From positions 7,369,160 through 7,433,159 of the forward strand of contig NC_064552.1 of assembly GCF_023856365.1 (NCBI RefSeq): a DNA stretch of 64,000 nucleotides, given 5' to 3'. Positions 33,150-53,500 of this stretch are shown piece by piece (the first letter of the stretch is position 1; every line of letters starts with the position of its first letter). Both the position numbers and the translations under genes were made by a program. This DNA is from Brienomyrus brachyistius (Eukaryota > Chordata > Actinopteri > Osteoglossiformes > Mormyridae). Below the pieces are notes generated by a model. That model saw only the letters and a program-made list of their open reading frames with translations. It was not told the origin of the DNA and ran no database searches.

Positions 33150-36100
33150 ACAGCTAGGATTTTGCGTCTGCTTAACCATTTATTTAAGTTTCACCATAAT
33201 GTCTCTCCTAATTTTGAATACATTGTTGCTTACATCCGAATGAGGGCATAATTATCAGAAGATACAGTGCAAAAGTAAAACAAACTAACGTCTAACATTT
33301 CACAGTGGACATGACTTTTTTAAGTTTGTTTACAACGTTCAGTTTCACCCTACTGCAGAAGAGTATCCCAAATGTCATGGAAGTATAGTTTTATGAAGTC
33401 ATGCCGCAAATTTTAACATTGGACCTTCAGAAAGTGCTCCTGCCTCATAATTCTCACTTAGGCAATGGATTAATTTACATTTAAGTACTCGTTTTTGCAT
33501 TCTAATGAATCTGCTTTGTCATAGAAGCTCAGGCTTTTACCAAAGGTGGTGTGCATGCCCCAGTTTTCTTTTTTGTTTGTTTTTGTTTTTAATGTTTTCA
33601 TGCATCCAATGCAAGACAAAGGCCTTTCGTTTATAAGCCTGCGTCGCTCAAACTTCATTGACCCTTGGAGGATGTTAGCAGTTGACTTACTAGCTACTGT
33701 GTAAACAGCACATTGGTCTGCGGTGTGGGACATATTACAGCACTTTGCTCAGCTGTTTGCCTCATAATTCATATAAATTTTTTATTATCAGAAAAAAATG
33801 CATTTATTTCAGGTTTATTGTGGTTCATAATTATGTCTGAATCATAATAATAATTTTGTGCCAGCCATTTGAATGGAGATAACCTTAAAGAAATGTAGAT
33901 ATATACTGTTCTGGTAAGATACAGACCTGCAGGATTAGGGAAACCAGTCGACAGGAGGTCTGTTAATCAGCTGTGACAATTACTTAGTGTCTCCATCTAT
34001 TTTCTATAATCACTGATCCAGTACAGCCTTGCAGAAAGCCAGGAGCCAGTTTCAAATAAACTATTACTTTACCTATACTTACTATACTTTCTATCTTTCT
34101 TTACTATACTATTCACTATAATCTTATTTAGAAACAAATATATAACTCTGTAGCATGGGCAAAAGTGTGTGACCAAGAGCCGGCGATATTGCAATGGTGG
34201 TGTAATTGTGTCATGGGAGTGCGTCTCATTCTCAGCGTGTTTCCCCCTTATCAAAAGAAGCAAAACCCATAGACAACAGATAAATAAATGTTTTATTAGA
34301 ACATTAGCTAAATGCATTTAAATGTTTCTCCTGCATTATAACATGAATTAAAATGCACTTGTCCAGAACCCTTTTCCAGCTGCAGAGAATGTTTAATTTA
34401 TGGAACAATAAATTAACTTAAATAACATTCCACATGCGAAGGTATATAATAGACATAAATGCATGATTTGTGCTTTGGCATGTCATTTATTTTAAAGTTA
34501 TTTTTAAAACAGTTACTAGTTCAAACTTGTAAAAGCATGTTCCTTAAAAATATTGTACATTTATGTAAATGTATGGAAATGTAGGGACTACAAAACCGGT
34601 ATTTAAAATCTGTTTCTGTAGAGCTGACATCAGGTAGGCATAACACTGGCACCAAATCCGTTTCCCTGCCCATATATATGTAACTACATTGACAGTAATA
34701 GAATTACGCTAACAGTGATTTTGTATACTGAATGTTACATTAACTACTAAGTTGTTCCATAAATACTATATATTAAAGTATGCATATATTTTGTCTAGAA
34801 ACATAAAAATATAAGTAAAATATTGTTTTTTTTTCTAGTTTGTCTTAATTGTAATCCTTTACCAAATTATATTTTACGAAATATGAAAAGAATAATATGC
34901 AGGCATGAAGAAGGATTTTTGTGCTACATTTTTCTACGCCTTTTAAGGAGCAGAGCTTAAGTCCTTTTCCTCCTGCACTACGTGGAGAGCCTTAGGTATT
35001 GTTTTTCTTGCATCGGTTGTGGAGTTTTAAACCCATTAGAATTTAATGGTATGACTAACAGTAATCTATCAGAAATAAGGCCCTGAATCGGCTGCGAAGG
35101 CAAGCTTTCCACGCAGAACTGCTCTCTTTGTGGTCCAGTGGTGTAATGAACAGCTTAAGACGTGTGATATTGTGTATAGACCTTCACTATGAAAGCTTGC
35201 TTTCAAAAGCAAAAAGGTACAGGCAGATCTATAATCATAGACATTCCTTTTCACAAATATAAAGCTGGCCATCCTCGATATTTCTCACAAGCACTGATGC
35301 CTACGCATGTCGTTGTGCCTCGAGACACAGGAAGCATCGTTACTTATAAAGCGTTTTATCTCTACAGAGAAAGGCTGAGGATAAAATTTCTGCTGCTTGT
35401 TTTGCCTTGCCATTGATTATCCCTAAGTCCATCTGATGGTATTCTGAATGCATGTCATAATCTTAATTCCGAGTGTACAGTAAGGTTTTTCTTTTTTAAT
35501 GGCTTTTGTTTGTGGTATATCCGTTATTCTATTTGCACGATTCGTCTAAAATCTTTTTTGGTGCAATAAGCTACATTAAAGATTTTTAATACCGATATTT
35601 AATCATCAACCAAGCGAATAACACAGATTTTATACAGAGATAGAAGTCTTAATAATCTCATGCTAAAATGTCTTATGATACCCTAGTAAACTGAAGCTAC
35701 TGAGATCTGCAGTATTTTTTACATCCTTCTGTGGCTAACAGAGCCTTTAGAAATGAGTGCAAGCTGTATGAGAGCTGTCTGCAAGCTGTACATCTATCTT
35801 TGTGTTATAAGGATCATAATTGCCCAGTAGAAATGGAAATACGCAATCAACAAATAAAATGCAGTTGTCATTTTATTTGGGTATGGCCCAATTGGATAAT
35901 TTATGATTATGTTGCCATTAAGAAAAATAAAACAAAAATAGGTGAGTGAGAATGAGTAATACATATTTTTATATCTTGTCATTTTTTGTATACAAAACAA
36001 TAATACCAAGAGATATATGCAGCATTTTATTTATATAGGCAGGAAATATACAAGTGTTATATTGTACAAGCAACACCAGAATATATGTATTTAAAACACA

Positions 36101-36660
36101 CCACCCCCGAGTACTATTTGCAAAACCTCCACACATCATTTACACCTTTTCCCAAGGATACACATTCATTTCCATTGTGTAGTTTTGTTTCTATTTTTGA
36201 ATGTCAGATAAACAAATGAACATAAATGCATGCATATGCTGGGATAAGTGAGGTGTTTTCTTAGCCTTGTTGCTTTTTACCAATACAGATAACATCGTCT
36301 GATTATGGTGCTTGCAATAACTGTAAAACCAAAGTTTTTTTTTTTCTTTTTGCTCAACATATGTTTGTAAATTATAAAAACGCTTTTAAAAATCCTATAA
36401 TAATTTTTTTGCACATTAACTTTAAACATCTTACTGGAAAACTGAAGCTTATGTCCATTTTATAACAATTGATAGATATTAGGAGAAAGGGAGACGACTT
36501 CAGATGGCAGATATACTGTTGGTCTTAGAGGATAGATGCCAGATTGTTTCTTTGTATTTAGGAATTTTCATTGGGAGAAAAAAAAAATCTACTTACATAT
36601 GCTATTCACAAGAGAATATCTGCAGTTAAAGTAACGCATCAGTGCACAGGGCCTGGTACT
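33150..36660. other. Intergenic, nothing recognised
   Basis: AT-rich unique sequence. Short open frames here have no domain signature and no convincing splice context. Confidence 0.5.
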
Positions 36661-36663
36661 TTT

Positions 36664-36926
36664 TGTTACATCCAGCCTGACCCCCTTGTCTCCACCCTCA
36701 TGTGGCCCTGATGAGTCACACCTGTTGCTTGTTAACCCTCATTCGCCTTTGTATTTAAGTACCCGTTTGTCTCGTCAGCCCCAGTTTGATCATTGACGTC
36801 GCTCCTCCTGTCCGCTGTGTCCATCCCGCTGCTCGCCTTCTCGTTTTGATTCCTTGCAGTATCATTTCTTTCCCTGCTTTTTGCCTAACGCCTGCCTTCA
36901 AGTCCTTCGTCCCGCAAGCCGCGATG
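36664..36926 (+). repeat. Solo LTR relic, same layout as the 10.8-kb element
   Basis: Starts TGTTACATCC. A TATTTAA lies at 36,752-36,758, TCATTGA 38 bases further at 36,790, and C-rich CCTGCCTTC/CGTCCCGC sequence follows to about 36,926. The overall plan matches the LTR at 10,783 although the sequence is diverged. The right end and any target duplication are unclear. Confidence 0.5.
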
Positions 36927-36929
36927 CTT

Positions 36930-38300
36930 TTCTTTGCAAATATGAGTGAAATCTAATGCCGAGCCTCTGCTGTCATGTTACCATGTGTCCACGCGCATGA
37001 GGCACAGTGGATCTTAATGTTGTTAGTGTTCTGTGGTGATTAATCTTGTAATGCTAGGAGAGGAGGTGGTGATACTGTACATGCTCAGTCATGGCTTGGC
37101 AGGGCCTAGCAAAACATCTCTCCACATTCTGATGTGTTTGTTGACTGAATCTTACAATGTGGTCTCTTTAACCTTTACAACATGGTGAGAAAATGGATAA
37201 TGGAAGCACGCTTCATGAATAAACAATACACCATTTAAAATAAATAAATCCAGTAAAAATATGACAGTGGTATTGTATTCAGTCAAATTTTGTTGTGAAC
37301 TAAAAATAACAGAATCATGCAGAAGATCCACACTTTGCCTGCAAATATAATATGCCATAAAACCATTCATTCTCAAATATTATGTAGGTCTAATGTAAAT
37401 TCAGTAAGCCCTTCCTTAAACTAATTAAGTTCTGATGTGCCATATCTTTCGCAAGGCTTCCTACCTATTTGGCCCCAGAATAGGTTAAAGAGGCAATGTT
37501 AATTTATGCATGGACAAAGAGGGCTGTAGATCTCTGCTATTAGTTTACCATAGTGTTCACTAATGCATGTTTTATAAAACTTGCTGTCTGGCCTATGTAG
37601 GCGAACCCATGGGAACACTTATCCAGGAATCGCTAGTGTTCCTGTAATAATCTGTTTAATTGTGCATTTTTCCTGCCTGTCAGTGATCTAAAATTACATT
37701 TGTGTGAAAAATTAAATTGTGGTCAGTTGTAGTAATTGTTCTGTGGAATGTTATTTAAGTTATTGGTACTAGTTGTTTTTTCTTTTTAAATTCTCTCCTA
37801 CATTGTGAGAGTTGTGATTAGACCGGCAGTTCAGATGGTTGAGACCTTCCTTAAACACTCGGCATGGATGGTGCTTAAATGCTTAAAGATATATTGCAGC
37901 TTAGGGTATGTTTCAGTTAAGAGTCAGAGCATTTTTGTTAATTCACAACCCACTAATGAGCAGCTTGCAAAGCATTTATCCTGGTTTGTGTTTCTCTTCT
38001 TGCATTATAGGTATTTTCCCTGGTTTTACTTCCTGAATACTTTTCCTTCCTAAAGTTAGCCTTCCAGCCTAGAAGAGCTATAGTTTGCAATCTGTGATAT
38101 TATTGTTATTTATGAATGTCATCGGTATGCGCCCCCCATCCCCCCCCCCCCCCCCCCAAAGTTCCTCCTGTCCACCTCAGTCTGAGTTTTTTTTTTTTTT
38201 TTTTTTTCGTTATTGGAAAGGAAATCAAAGGCTGCCATCAGGAGTTCCCTCGAGCTGTCAAACCAGCCGCATACGACATACTGCCTCTCGTGCTGCTTTT
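36930..38300. other. Upstream region of caly coding exon 1
   Basis: No gene recognised. Near 38,139-38,157 is a long C run and near 38,188-38,208 a T run, both within the presumed intron before the coding exon. Confidence 0.4.
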
Positions 38301-38314
38301 CCACACAGACCTGA

Positions 38315-44544
<6,230 letters not shown>

Positions 44545-47500
44545 GCTGTTTGTGAGCTGCCTGGAGAGCAGAATAATTTCAGCGACTCTCTTATGGGAGA
44601 CCATCAGAATCTACTGTAGCGTTAACATTTTTCGAATAAGAAAGAGCAACACACACACTAAATAACCAAGCTAGTTTAGAATGTGCCTGACTGAAGCTTC
44701 TACCCACATTTAGAACTAATATGTATACAGCTCTTTTGTGAATTTTACTGGAAGTACGCTTGTGGTGTGGCGTGTATGTGTGTATGAGTGACATGTGAAC
44801 CTTTGGGAGATAATGACGAAAGTTCAGTTTGCAGCGATTAAAATTTTAGTGCTAATTTTCATCATGGTTTGGTAGGGGAAAAATTCAAGTTTGAAGTTTT
44901 CAAGACTTCAAATGTTACTCATTTTGCCTTAATCTTACTCATGTTTGACATGCTTCATGCTACTTAGGCTAGGTTTACACTGCCAGTTTTAATGTGACTC
45001 AGTTGCGATTTTTTTGGCATAACCTATACAGATCGGATTTTTCCCCCCCGAGTGTAAACAGCAAAAAAACACATGGGGTCCAGTCTTTTGAATTCCCATT
45101 TAGACCACATGCATATGTGGAACCTGTGTGAAAATCCTGACTGGAGCTTTATGCTTTCAAGTGATTTTTCTTGTCATTCCCTGCGCTGCACATGTTTACA
45201 TAAACTTCAAGAGCAAATGAGAAACGTATACTTATGTGGTGACATCACCATCATAAGTACGAGGAGCATATATTCTCGAGCGTCCAAAATAATGACGATG
45301 GGGTTCATTGCAAAATATCTTTTTGGCATATGAAAGCCAATGTTTTATTTTTCAAAAGTAAATATCCGAGGAACCAGCCATACTTATCGTAATGATTAAT
45401 ATAGATTTTGACAGAGCTGTTGCTGAGAAATGTGAATTTTCATTTGATTTCAGGATTCAGGTGGGAGATGGAATCTCTGATGATTCAGTTCACCATACCG
45501 GCAATCCTGGTTACCTGGAAAAGTTAGTCAGATGTTTTCTAAGTGTTAACATTACAACAATACTGAAACCTGCAGGTTGTACAATGTGACATCACATTTA
45601 AATTGTTTACTAGGTTTTTTTCCTTATAAAGGAACCAGATGTGCATTAAAGTGAAAATCAGAATGAAAGATCACACTGAATTGTAAACCGGAGATTTTCT
45701 TCCTGCAAAAAATGCATAAAGTCAGATTGATCAATGAACAATTGTGATGATGGTTTAATAAAAGAATAAATTGTAAAATATGACGAATAGGGGTCATTAG
45801 TAAATGCTGAACATGTAAGGAGGGAAGATATCATAGGAAGTACTTGTTAAATTTTTCCAAGTTAAAAATAAATCCATGTACATCCACAAAAATCTGCAAT
45901 ATCTTACTAATCTACGTAACATTATTAGTATTAGGTTCATTATATATTATTCATTATATACTAGCTAAGTTCCTTCTCACAGTTAAATATGCCCACTGTG
46001 TTCAAGTCACCATTGTATTCTATATACTGAATGTTGGCTTAAGAATTAGCTAAATAGTCTGTACATCACTGTCCGTTATTTTATTAATCAATTAAATGTT
46101 TTCTACCTATACCTAATTATGAGTGTGCCAGTGACTAAGCTTGATTAAAACAGACTTGAAATTTGTTATCCTCTAAGGTATTTGGTATATATATTTTTCA
46201 CGTTAAAAAATGTAAGCATTTGGTTTGTGCTAAAGATGCCGTAATTAGTAAGTAGTTTCATGACAATCTTTTAACTTACTTTTAAAAGCTTTTTTTTTCT
46301 GTTATATATCTTGCTGTTTGTTTGGCCAGAATGAAAGAGTTGCTAGAATGGAATCATATGTGTTCACCTGTGGTGCGTATATAGCAGACCTAAAGTACTG
46401 AGAGCATTATGTAGATATTTAAATTTTTTATTTTTATGTTGGTTGAACAGAATCCAAGTTTTGGCTAAATGCAGTGGTTCTAGGAAAAGATGTGAAACTT
46501 GTCAACATTCATATTGTTAAACTCCAAAGGATTGCAGACAACTATAGTTGAACTAGGGCCTTTAGTGGAACGGCTCTGTTTTGCAGACACCTTCTTGTGC
46601 TTTGCTTTTAGATAACCATGGAATAGAGATGTGATGTTTGTGTTTGTCCATGTTTCAGGTTTAGCAGGTCAACTTAAGAGAAACAGTAATGCTTTAAGCT
46701 GTTAGCACATGGTGTGTTTCATTTACATTTATTTACTGATTCTTGCGCAATACTGTTTTCCATAAAACATTGTATTATCAGGAATAGGAAGCTTTACATT
46801 CCTAGAGTAGAAATGCACAAACGCATGTTTATACTCTGCGATTTCTTGTTGGACTGAAATGCTTTTGGAAAAGGAGGACATTTGTGTGAGAAATTAAATG
46901 AACTCACTCACATGGGTGCCTAGCTAACCATTGTAATGTGCGAAATTGAATCTGACTGCTGGTCATTTGTTTCCCATACCCAAGGGAGATAATACTAGTC
47001 ACTTCTGAAAATTAATAGTGAAAAGGACTAGGAATAATTTCCTAATTTTAACTGAAAGTATTACGTGGATTCTTTGTATTATTATGGCTTTTTTTTTTTG
47101 TTACTTTTCAAAGCAAAGTATTGTTTTATTACCCGGTTTCTTGTACTGCCGTGGAACTCTAAGCATAATTTAAGCTTTTTACTTTGCTTTGAAATAAATA
47201 ATTTGGTGATTTGGACAACGTCGTTTTCATACAGTTAATTAAAAAATAATGTTTAGAGTGCTTTCTAAAATGTCCCTTTCTTCAAACGAAAGCAGGTGCA
47301 TGACCTAAGATAATGTGCATCAAACCTTTCTCAGTCACAAACAGCTTATATATTGTTACTTTGTCATTGTAGTAAAGAAAATCCCCCCATGCCAAAACTT
47401 GGTAATATCGTATATCTGTCCTGATCAATACTATGACTGGAATTTGTTTTCTTTTCTAATAATAATAATAATAAGTAATAATGCAAGTAATAAAATAATA

Positions 47501-48930
47501 GTATTCTCAGCTATCATTTTATGACACGAGGAGTTGCCAGATTTCTAACACCACCGAGTGTCAGCATTGGGCTAGAACAATGTAACAGTTTTCATGGTGT
47601 AGGAATACATAGGAAGCGAAGGATTCGCTTGTTTTTACGAGGAGACTCTGTCTTTGTACTTATTATCATAAAAAAATGTAGTAATCTTGTTTTAAATAGT
47701 AAAATAGCAGAAGACAATCATTTAAAATATACCGCAGATATTCCTACTGCATTATTTCGAAATACTGACAATTAACAGAGCTCATCTGGTCTCCAAAGCT
47801 TTTTTCAATACGCCAAGTGCTCTGATGACGTCAGAGGAAGGTTTGTCTTCTAGCAGAAAATGGTCGGCTTTTTATTGGCTGTTTTAGAAATTGTAATTGA
47901 ATATTTGTACTGTTATGCAGTGTTCAGATGATTAGATCATTTTCTTTGCTGCATTTGCAGGATGCATTTGCTTCAGTGGACATATGGCATACTGTGTTGA
48001 CTTTTTTTGGTGACACAAGCTGATAAAATGCATTCTTGATAATTGATTTAGATTATTGATTTAGTAATGCATGATATAAGAGGTGAACATATGATACACA
48101 TTTTTTTGCAGTGTATGATTGGTTGTAGTATATGGTATAATTCTCATTTTCTTCCATATTTGATTGTCCTAAGCATACACAATACTTTGACTTCATGGGT
48201 CATAACTCCATGTGTTCCATTTAGCCAAATCTACTTATCTGTGTTAAGCTAGCATTAGGCAATTTTGGCTGCAGACTGGATCTCACTTTTGTAAGATGTA
48301 ATTGATGGAAGGGAAATTTCCCTTTGTGATACATTTCCCGAAACTGTAATTTGTGTACCTGTGAGTTTGTGCTTCTGGCTCATACAGTAGTTGCAACATT
48401 TGTTACATATGCAGTAAATGAACAATGTCTGTTTGTTTGTTCGTTCGTTCGTTCGTTTATTCATTCATTCAGTCATTTATTTATTTATTTATTTTGTTTG
48501 TTTGTTTAATTGATGACAGAGTTTACATGTCAAAGATTAACGTGAAGTACAGGACTGAGATGTTAGACATTGCCATTAGAGTATAGTTGTAACTCAGATG
48601 ATGAAGCCTGATCGCCGATTCATTTGATCATTGCTTTTTTAACTAGGGTCGAGATGCTAAGGGTGACTTATGGCAAAGAATCATTTCTTTAATCCTTTAA
48701 TACTAGACGGCTTGATGCACACTACTTAGGATGTTAGCAGCAGCTGATCTGTCGATTGATGGCGTTACGTTCCTTTTTCGTGTTTTGTGTCATACGGAGC
48801 ACTCTGTAGGCTGCTCCCCGCAGATGTGATCTTATTGCAACTCCTCGTACCCTTTTTTTGTGTCAAGTACTGAAGTGCCAAAGTTAACGTTGTGACTATG
48901 TGCTTTGAACTTGTCAAAAATAAAGAAAAG
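44545..48930 (+). other. Probable long 3' UTR / downstream flank of caly
   Basis: No coding exon was found. Two poly(A) signal candidates stand out: AATAAA at 45,757-45,762 (with a second AATAAA a few bases on) and AATAAA at 48,919-48,924, the latter followed by T/G-rich sequence. Either could end the caly mRNA; neuronal genes often have kilobase 3' UTRs. At about 44,967 begins a dispersed repeat of the type CTAGGTTTACACTGCCAG. A TTTG/TTCG/TTTA repeat tract spans about 48,430-48,508. Confidence 0.35.
48919..48924 (+). terminator. Candidate distal poly(A) signal of caly
   Basis: AATAAA with a T/G-rich segment (CATCTTTGGTTTTTATTGC) 35-55 bases downstream, the usual arrangement for cleavage and polyadenylation. 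The link to caly is by position and strand only. Confidence 0.35.
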
Positions 48931-49129
48931 ATCAATGTCGACCTTTTGCATTAATAATGGCATCTTTGGTTTTTATTGCATCATTACATAAGTGGATTCA
49001 AAACATTTATGTAATTGTATAGAATACAGCACATTTGGTTGAGCGACAGATTGCCCAAAAGTTTAAATATAACGGAAGTGATCATGACAGTAATTTTTAA
49101 TAATTACAAAATTGTAGTCTTTCAAATGG

Positions 49130-49230
49130 AATGTTTCTCCTCAGGGACCCCCAGACTGAGCACGGGGGGAGCAAAAATGTGGACCGTTTTGGGATCCCTG
49201 AGGATCGGGTTGACAAACACTTTTCTAATG
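49130..49230. mobile_element. Decayed copy of the palindromic MITE family
   Basis: GTTTCTCCTCAGGGACCCCCAG on the left, GGGGGGAGCAAAAATGTGGACC in the middle, and GGATCCCTGAGGATCGGGTTG plus ACAAACAC on the right are recognisable as the arms of the family at 41,835. Confidence 0.55.
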
Positions 49231-49549
49231 CATAAAACAGTGCAGCGGGCCATGGTTAAATTGGGGGAAGCATGTATAGGACGTTTAGGTGAAAGGTTAC
49301 AGTCTGAAGTAGCAGGGGGGGGGGGGGGCATTCATGTTTTTGTCCTCCAGAAATATACATCAGTAAACATGATTTAAACCTGTGAAGATCCAGCCTGTGA
49401 AGATCCATACAAGCTGTGGTGCAAACAATGACGGTCTTGATGAAATTGGCTAAGCTAAACTCGCGCAGCAGATGTAAACTGGAATCTTAGGCAAAGATGG
49501 ACGGGAGTAACACAGATGCAGTCTCTGTGCTGTCCCATGCGCATTTTTT

Positions 49550-50410
49550 TTTTTTCAGCACTGCGCCTGCTGCTGCGAAGCTGTCTGCATCTCATTTTCA
49601 CCCTCCGTCTGCACGCCGCCGCGCTCGGCTCTCAGACGTGTGACTGCGCCTCGCCGTGCCCACTAATTAAATCAACATTGCCATTTATTTACTTTGTTCT
49701 CTGCGAGTTGCTGAGTGACAGACTTTAGAAGCAGTTGGCCTTCGGCGTGGAACTAAATAAAGTGATAAAAAGTATTTATGAGTTCCTTTATGGACCACAT
49801 GGCTGGTCAGTGCACTCTGTGCCGTGCCAGAAATGCTTATATTTAAGTATGGGAAAGATTACATAAAAATCATCTGAAAGCAGTAACACAGTTGATACTC
49901 TTGGAAAGCATTTGAAACACATTCCTGCTTCCTGCTTTTTTTTTTTTTTTTTACAAGATCAGCTTTTAATAGTACAATAGCAAGATGGCATTTAATAAAA
50001 TCTGAGCCTGTGGTGTTTCATCCACCTTCCCAAGGAGGAAGCTGGGATAACAATAAAAAAAAAAAAAAAAGATTTAATTAAACACCACCTTAATCAAATA
50101 CTTTTTTATCTCCTGTGGCAGTTCGTTTCTCAAAAGCGGAGCTTCCGAGTTTAACCAATATCTGCATACTGATTTATGTGGCTGGGTCGGCTTCAGGGAC
50201 AAAGCAGCCATTACAATACTCACTGACAGAAGACCCTAATGAGCTTCGGGACTGCTGTCCCGGATGAAAGGCCGCTACTGGAATTGTGCCGCCGTTATTC
50301 ACGGCTTAAGCCGGGACTTTAAAATTTTATTTCACTTTCCCTCTTTAATGTAATACAATAGCGAACACTGAATAGCTACGGTCCGCCGGATAAGTCTCTG
50401 CAAGGTGGAT
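49550..50410. promoter_or_regulatory. CpG-rich blocks, possible promoter region
   Basis: CpG is otherwise scarce in this window, but 49,560-49,650 (GCACGCCGCCGCGCTCGGC) and 50,230-50,400 (AGGCCGCTACTGG, GTGCCGCCGTTATTCACGGC, GGTCCGCCGGATAAG) are CpG-rich. The second block directly precedes the candidate coding exon at 50,417. This is consistent with an unmethylated promoter or a CpG-rich enhancer. Confidence 0.3.
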
Positions 50411-50416
50411 GGGAGG

Positions 50417-50529
50417 ATGGAATATCTTACGTTGTGGAAGCAGTTTGAAAAAGCGGCGATATCATACCGAGGAGCTCCTCCGCGCTTCCGAGGCAAAGAA
50501 GAGCTGAGACGATACCTTCAAAGAACATT
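50417..50529 (+). CDS. Possible first coding exon of an unidentified gene
   Basis: An ATG in a favourable context (A at -3, G at +4) opens 37 codons plus 2 bases, ending at a donor-like GTAAGG. The peptide contains LWKQFEKAAISYRG, then APPRFRGKEELRRYLQR: charged, with a plausible globular composition and good codon diversity, unlike the surrounding chance frames. I do not recognise the family. No downstream exon could be joined with confidence. It could equally be a chance frame within a CpG-rich regulatory block. Confidence 0.25.
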
Positions 50530-53500
50530 GTAAGGGAGGTGGTGGGGGGAGCAAAGGAACTTACGCATCTGTGAAAACCAAGAACCCGTGGAACCGTTCC
50601 TTGTCTTGCCGTGATCCGTGCTACATATACATCTCCTGTACCTGTGGCATTTTCTCGTTGTGCATACAGACCCCTTTGCTGAAAGGGGAGCTTTGTGTGA
50701 CTGCAGAATAGTGCTTCATGATGCATATTTAAACAGCATGGAAATAATAAAGTAGGACAGTCGTCTGTGTGAACGTATCAGAACCCACCACGGACTGGCC
50801 TACTTTACTGTACCCAGTATGCCCGTGTGAATCTTAGCACTCATTTCAGTAGGAGGAATGCATGTTAATTTCCCTCCATACCTTAGAACCATGTATCTAT
50901 GCTGTGTCTTCAGATGTCAGCATCTGTCTCTCTCTGAATCATCATCATCCCTTCCACCTACACTAAATTATGTGCATTTCATATTTATAATGAATGTTGG
51001 ACCCCCAGTACTGCACTACTCACTTTCTTATTATTTGTTTGTTTGCCAGATATGTTTTATTTATTTATTTTTGCTATATAGCGAAAGCAGAATTACAAAA
51101 TAGCCCTTATAAACACAGTTGCAGAAAATACACCAACACTATATCACTCCCATGCAGTTAACATAAACATTCCAATGAGGTGACCTGTTATGTGAATATG
51201 TTTGAACGTTTGAGTTTAAACAGCTTAAATATTTGAGTTTTACCCATGACAACAATTCTGTTGATTCTTTGTTTTACTATTCAGTTAACTGGGTTGATCT
51301 TGATGACAATAATTAAATTGAGAATTTTGAGTTGCAGCATCGAAGAAAATGTGCAGAACTCTCTACCTTGGTTTTACCCAGTGTCCTGTGATTTCCACTC
51401 AGCACATGTCCCTGGCTGCCTTCAGAGAGGCGGGAAGACTGGCCTCCCTGTCTGGGGTCTCTGCCGGCAGCCAGACACGGAAATGGAGTAGCTGAGCACT
51501 GATGTGACCCTGTGGGCTTCTATTATATGTGAGCTCAGTAGGTCTCCTTGGGACTGGCGCCACTAGTGAATGTCATACATTTCTCCTATTCAGAGCATCG
51601 GTATTCATTCATTCATTCATTCATTACACGGTTATGCTTTGATGGTGGGGAAAGTGGACACACCTGTATGTGCTGATATTATGTACGCTGAAATCCCTCA
51701 CCTGCCCTGCCTTCTTGTGGTCTTCATTTACCAGTTGTTTTGCCTTAAATTCCTATAAAATCCTCTTAAAATAACAGAGACAAAGGACAGAGAATGATAA
51801 TTTGCGGGGTTGCTTGGTAACATGCTGCCACAAAGTTTAATAATAAACCCTTTAATTAAAGTCTTTTTGTGGCTCTGCACTACCTCCCTTGTTCAGTCAC
51901 CTGCTTTATATTATATCTGACTGAAAAGCATTAGCTAGCATTAACAAGTGATTGGCATATAAGACGACTGCACAGCATAATTCTTATTTTTTCGCAGTGC
52001 AATTATGCACTTAGGTGCTTTTGGACACTATAGGTGATTATATGATTTTGAAAATTCATCATTAGCCATATTGTCCCCCTTCTAATGAAAAAAATGACAC
52101 TTGACTGGCATGTATTGACCTTGTATATGTATGTATAAATATATACAAGCATGTTACCACTCTGATTCTTATATTTCTGGGCACTAACCCATGGTGTTTA
52201 TTATAATACCACATAATCTCCCTTCATTAAATGGATTTTCTCTGCCTGCATGATCTGATCGTTGACTTCATGTCACAAAAAGTCTCAGATTGCCAAGACC
52301 CCGACGGATTTGGCTGACATTTATATTACAGTAGTTGTCATCATGGAACTAATTAGATGTAATAGATTCTCTGTCAGTTATTAAATATTGCGTTGTTCAG
52401 TTCTTAGTTAGAAGGCATATCATAGGAACAACATTAAAGAGCGATCACACTGGAAATTACATGGAAAGTATAATAAGTCAATAAATGCAACAAGAGGCCG
52501 GCAAATAAAGTTGTGCTGAAATGAATTTCTTCTCTAGTTTTCCATGTTTATTATTTTTATTTTGGATTCGCAAGAATTTGACCTTTAACCGTTTGAGAAG
52601 GGAACTTCGTGAATTCAGTGTAGTTGCACAAAATCATAGTCATGCTCTTGGGTTGGAACTCATTACTTCAGGGAACAATAATTAAAATGATTTTGCAACC
52701 GCATTCTGGAAAGCAAAAGATTTAGAGTTGAAAATGAAGTTTAAAACTCCTTCAACACATTTCATAAGCAAATCCAATGGCAGAGACAGTAGATTCTTTG
52801 CAACACTTTACGAGTGAATGAAACCATTCTGAAAATTATATTGCAACCGCAAATCCACAATAGAATTTAAATTCTACTCTCTGGACAGCGGACAGAATAA
52901 TTAGGAAATCAAGCTTTAACTCGCAACATACTGTGTTTCAGTTTTAAAAAGGCCAAATTGAATAATGGGACACAGAAATGATACTGACACTTAGGTCCTT
53001 CAAACATAATCCAGATACACTTCAGCCACACCCAAGTGCGGATGTTTCCATGCACAAAGCGTGTGCAAACCTTTCTTTGTTTTGCAAAACAGCAACTAAA
53101 GAAGAAACCTGAGTAAATTCATAAACATTCTGGTACTAGCTGAAATAATTTTAACATAAAGCATATTTTTACAAATATAAACATCACACAACTGAAAACA
53201 AGTGATTTGGGGAACTGCCAAATGTTATATTTGTCTTAATGAAAGACCAAATCCTGGATAAATAAGGTATCATACTATAAATGAGTGTTTTGTAAGTAAA
53301 TGATTGCTTCTGCCGAAACGTGTATCACCGTGGAGACTTCAAGAAAACGATGACGCCAGCTGGGGTATTTGTCGCCGGGGGTTGAGGTGGGGGGGGGGGG
53401 GGGGGTATGTGAATGCAACAAAAATCGTTTAAGGATTTCATTATGGTTATTATACTCATGCAATATGATTCAATGTAAGGGAAAACTGTTACACATCCGA

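Noticed and set aside
51403..51495. Acceptor-like site followed by an open 30-codon end (SLAAFREAGRLASLSG), possible partner of the 50,417 exon
   Set aside because: The attractive frame is not the one reached by joining to the 50,529 donor, so the combination is not supported.
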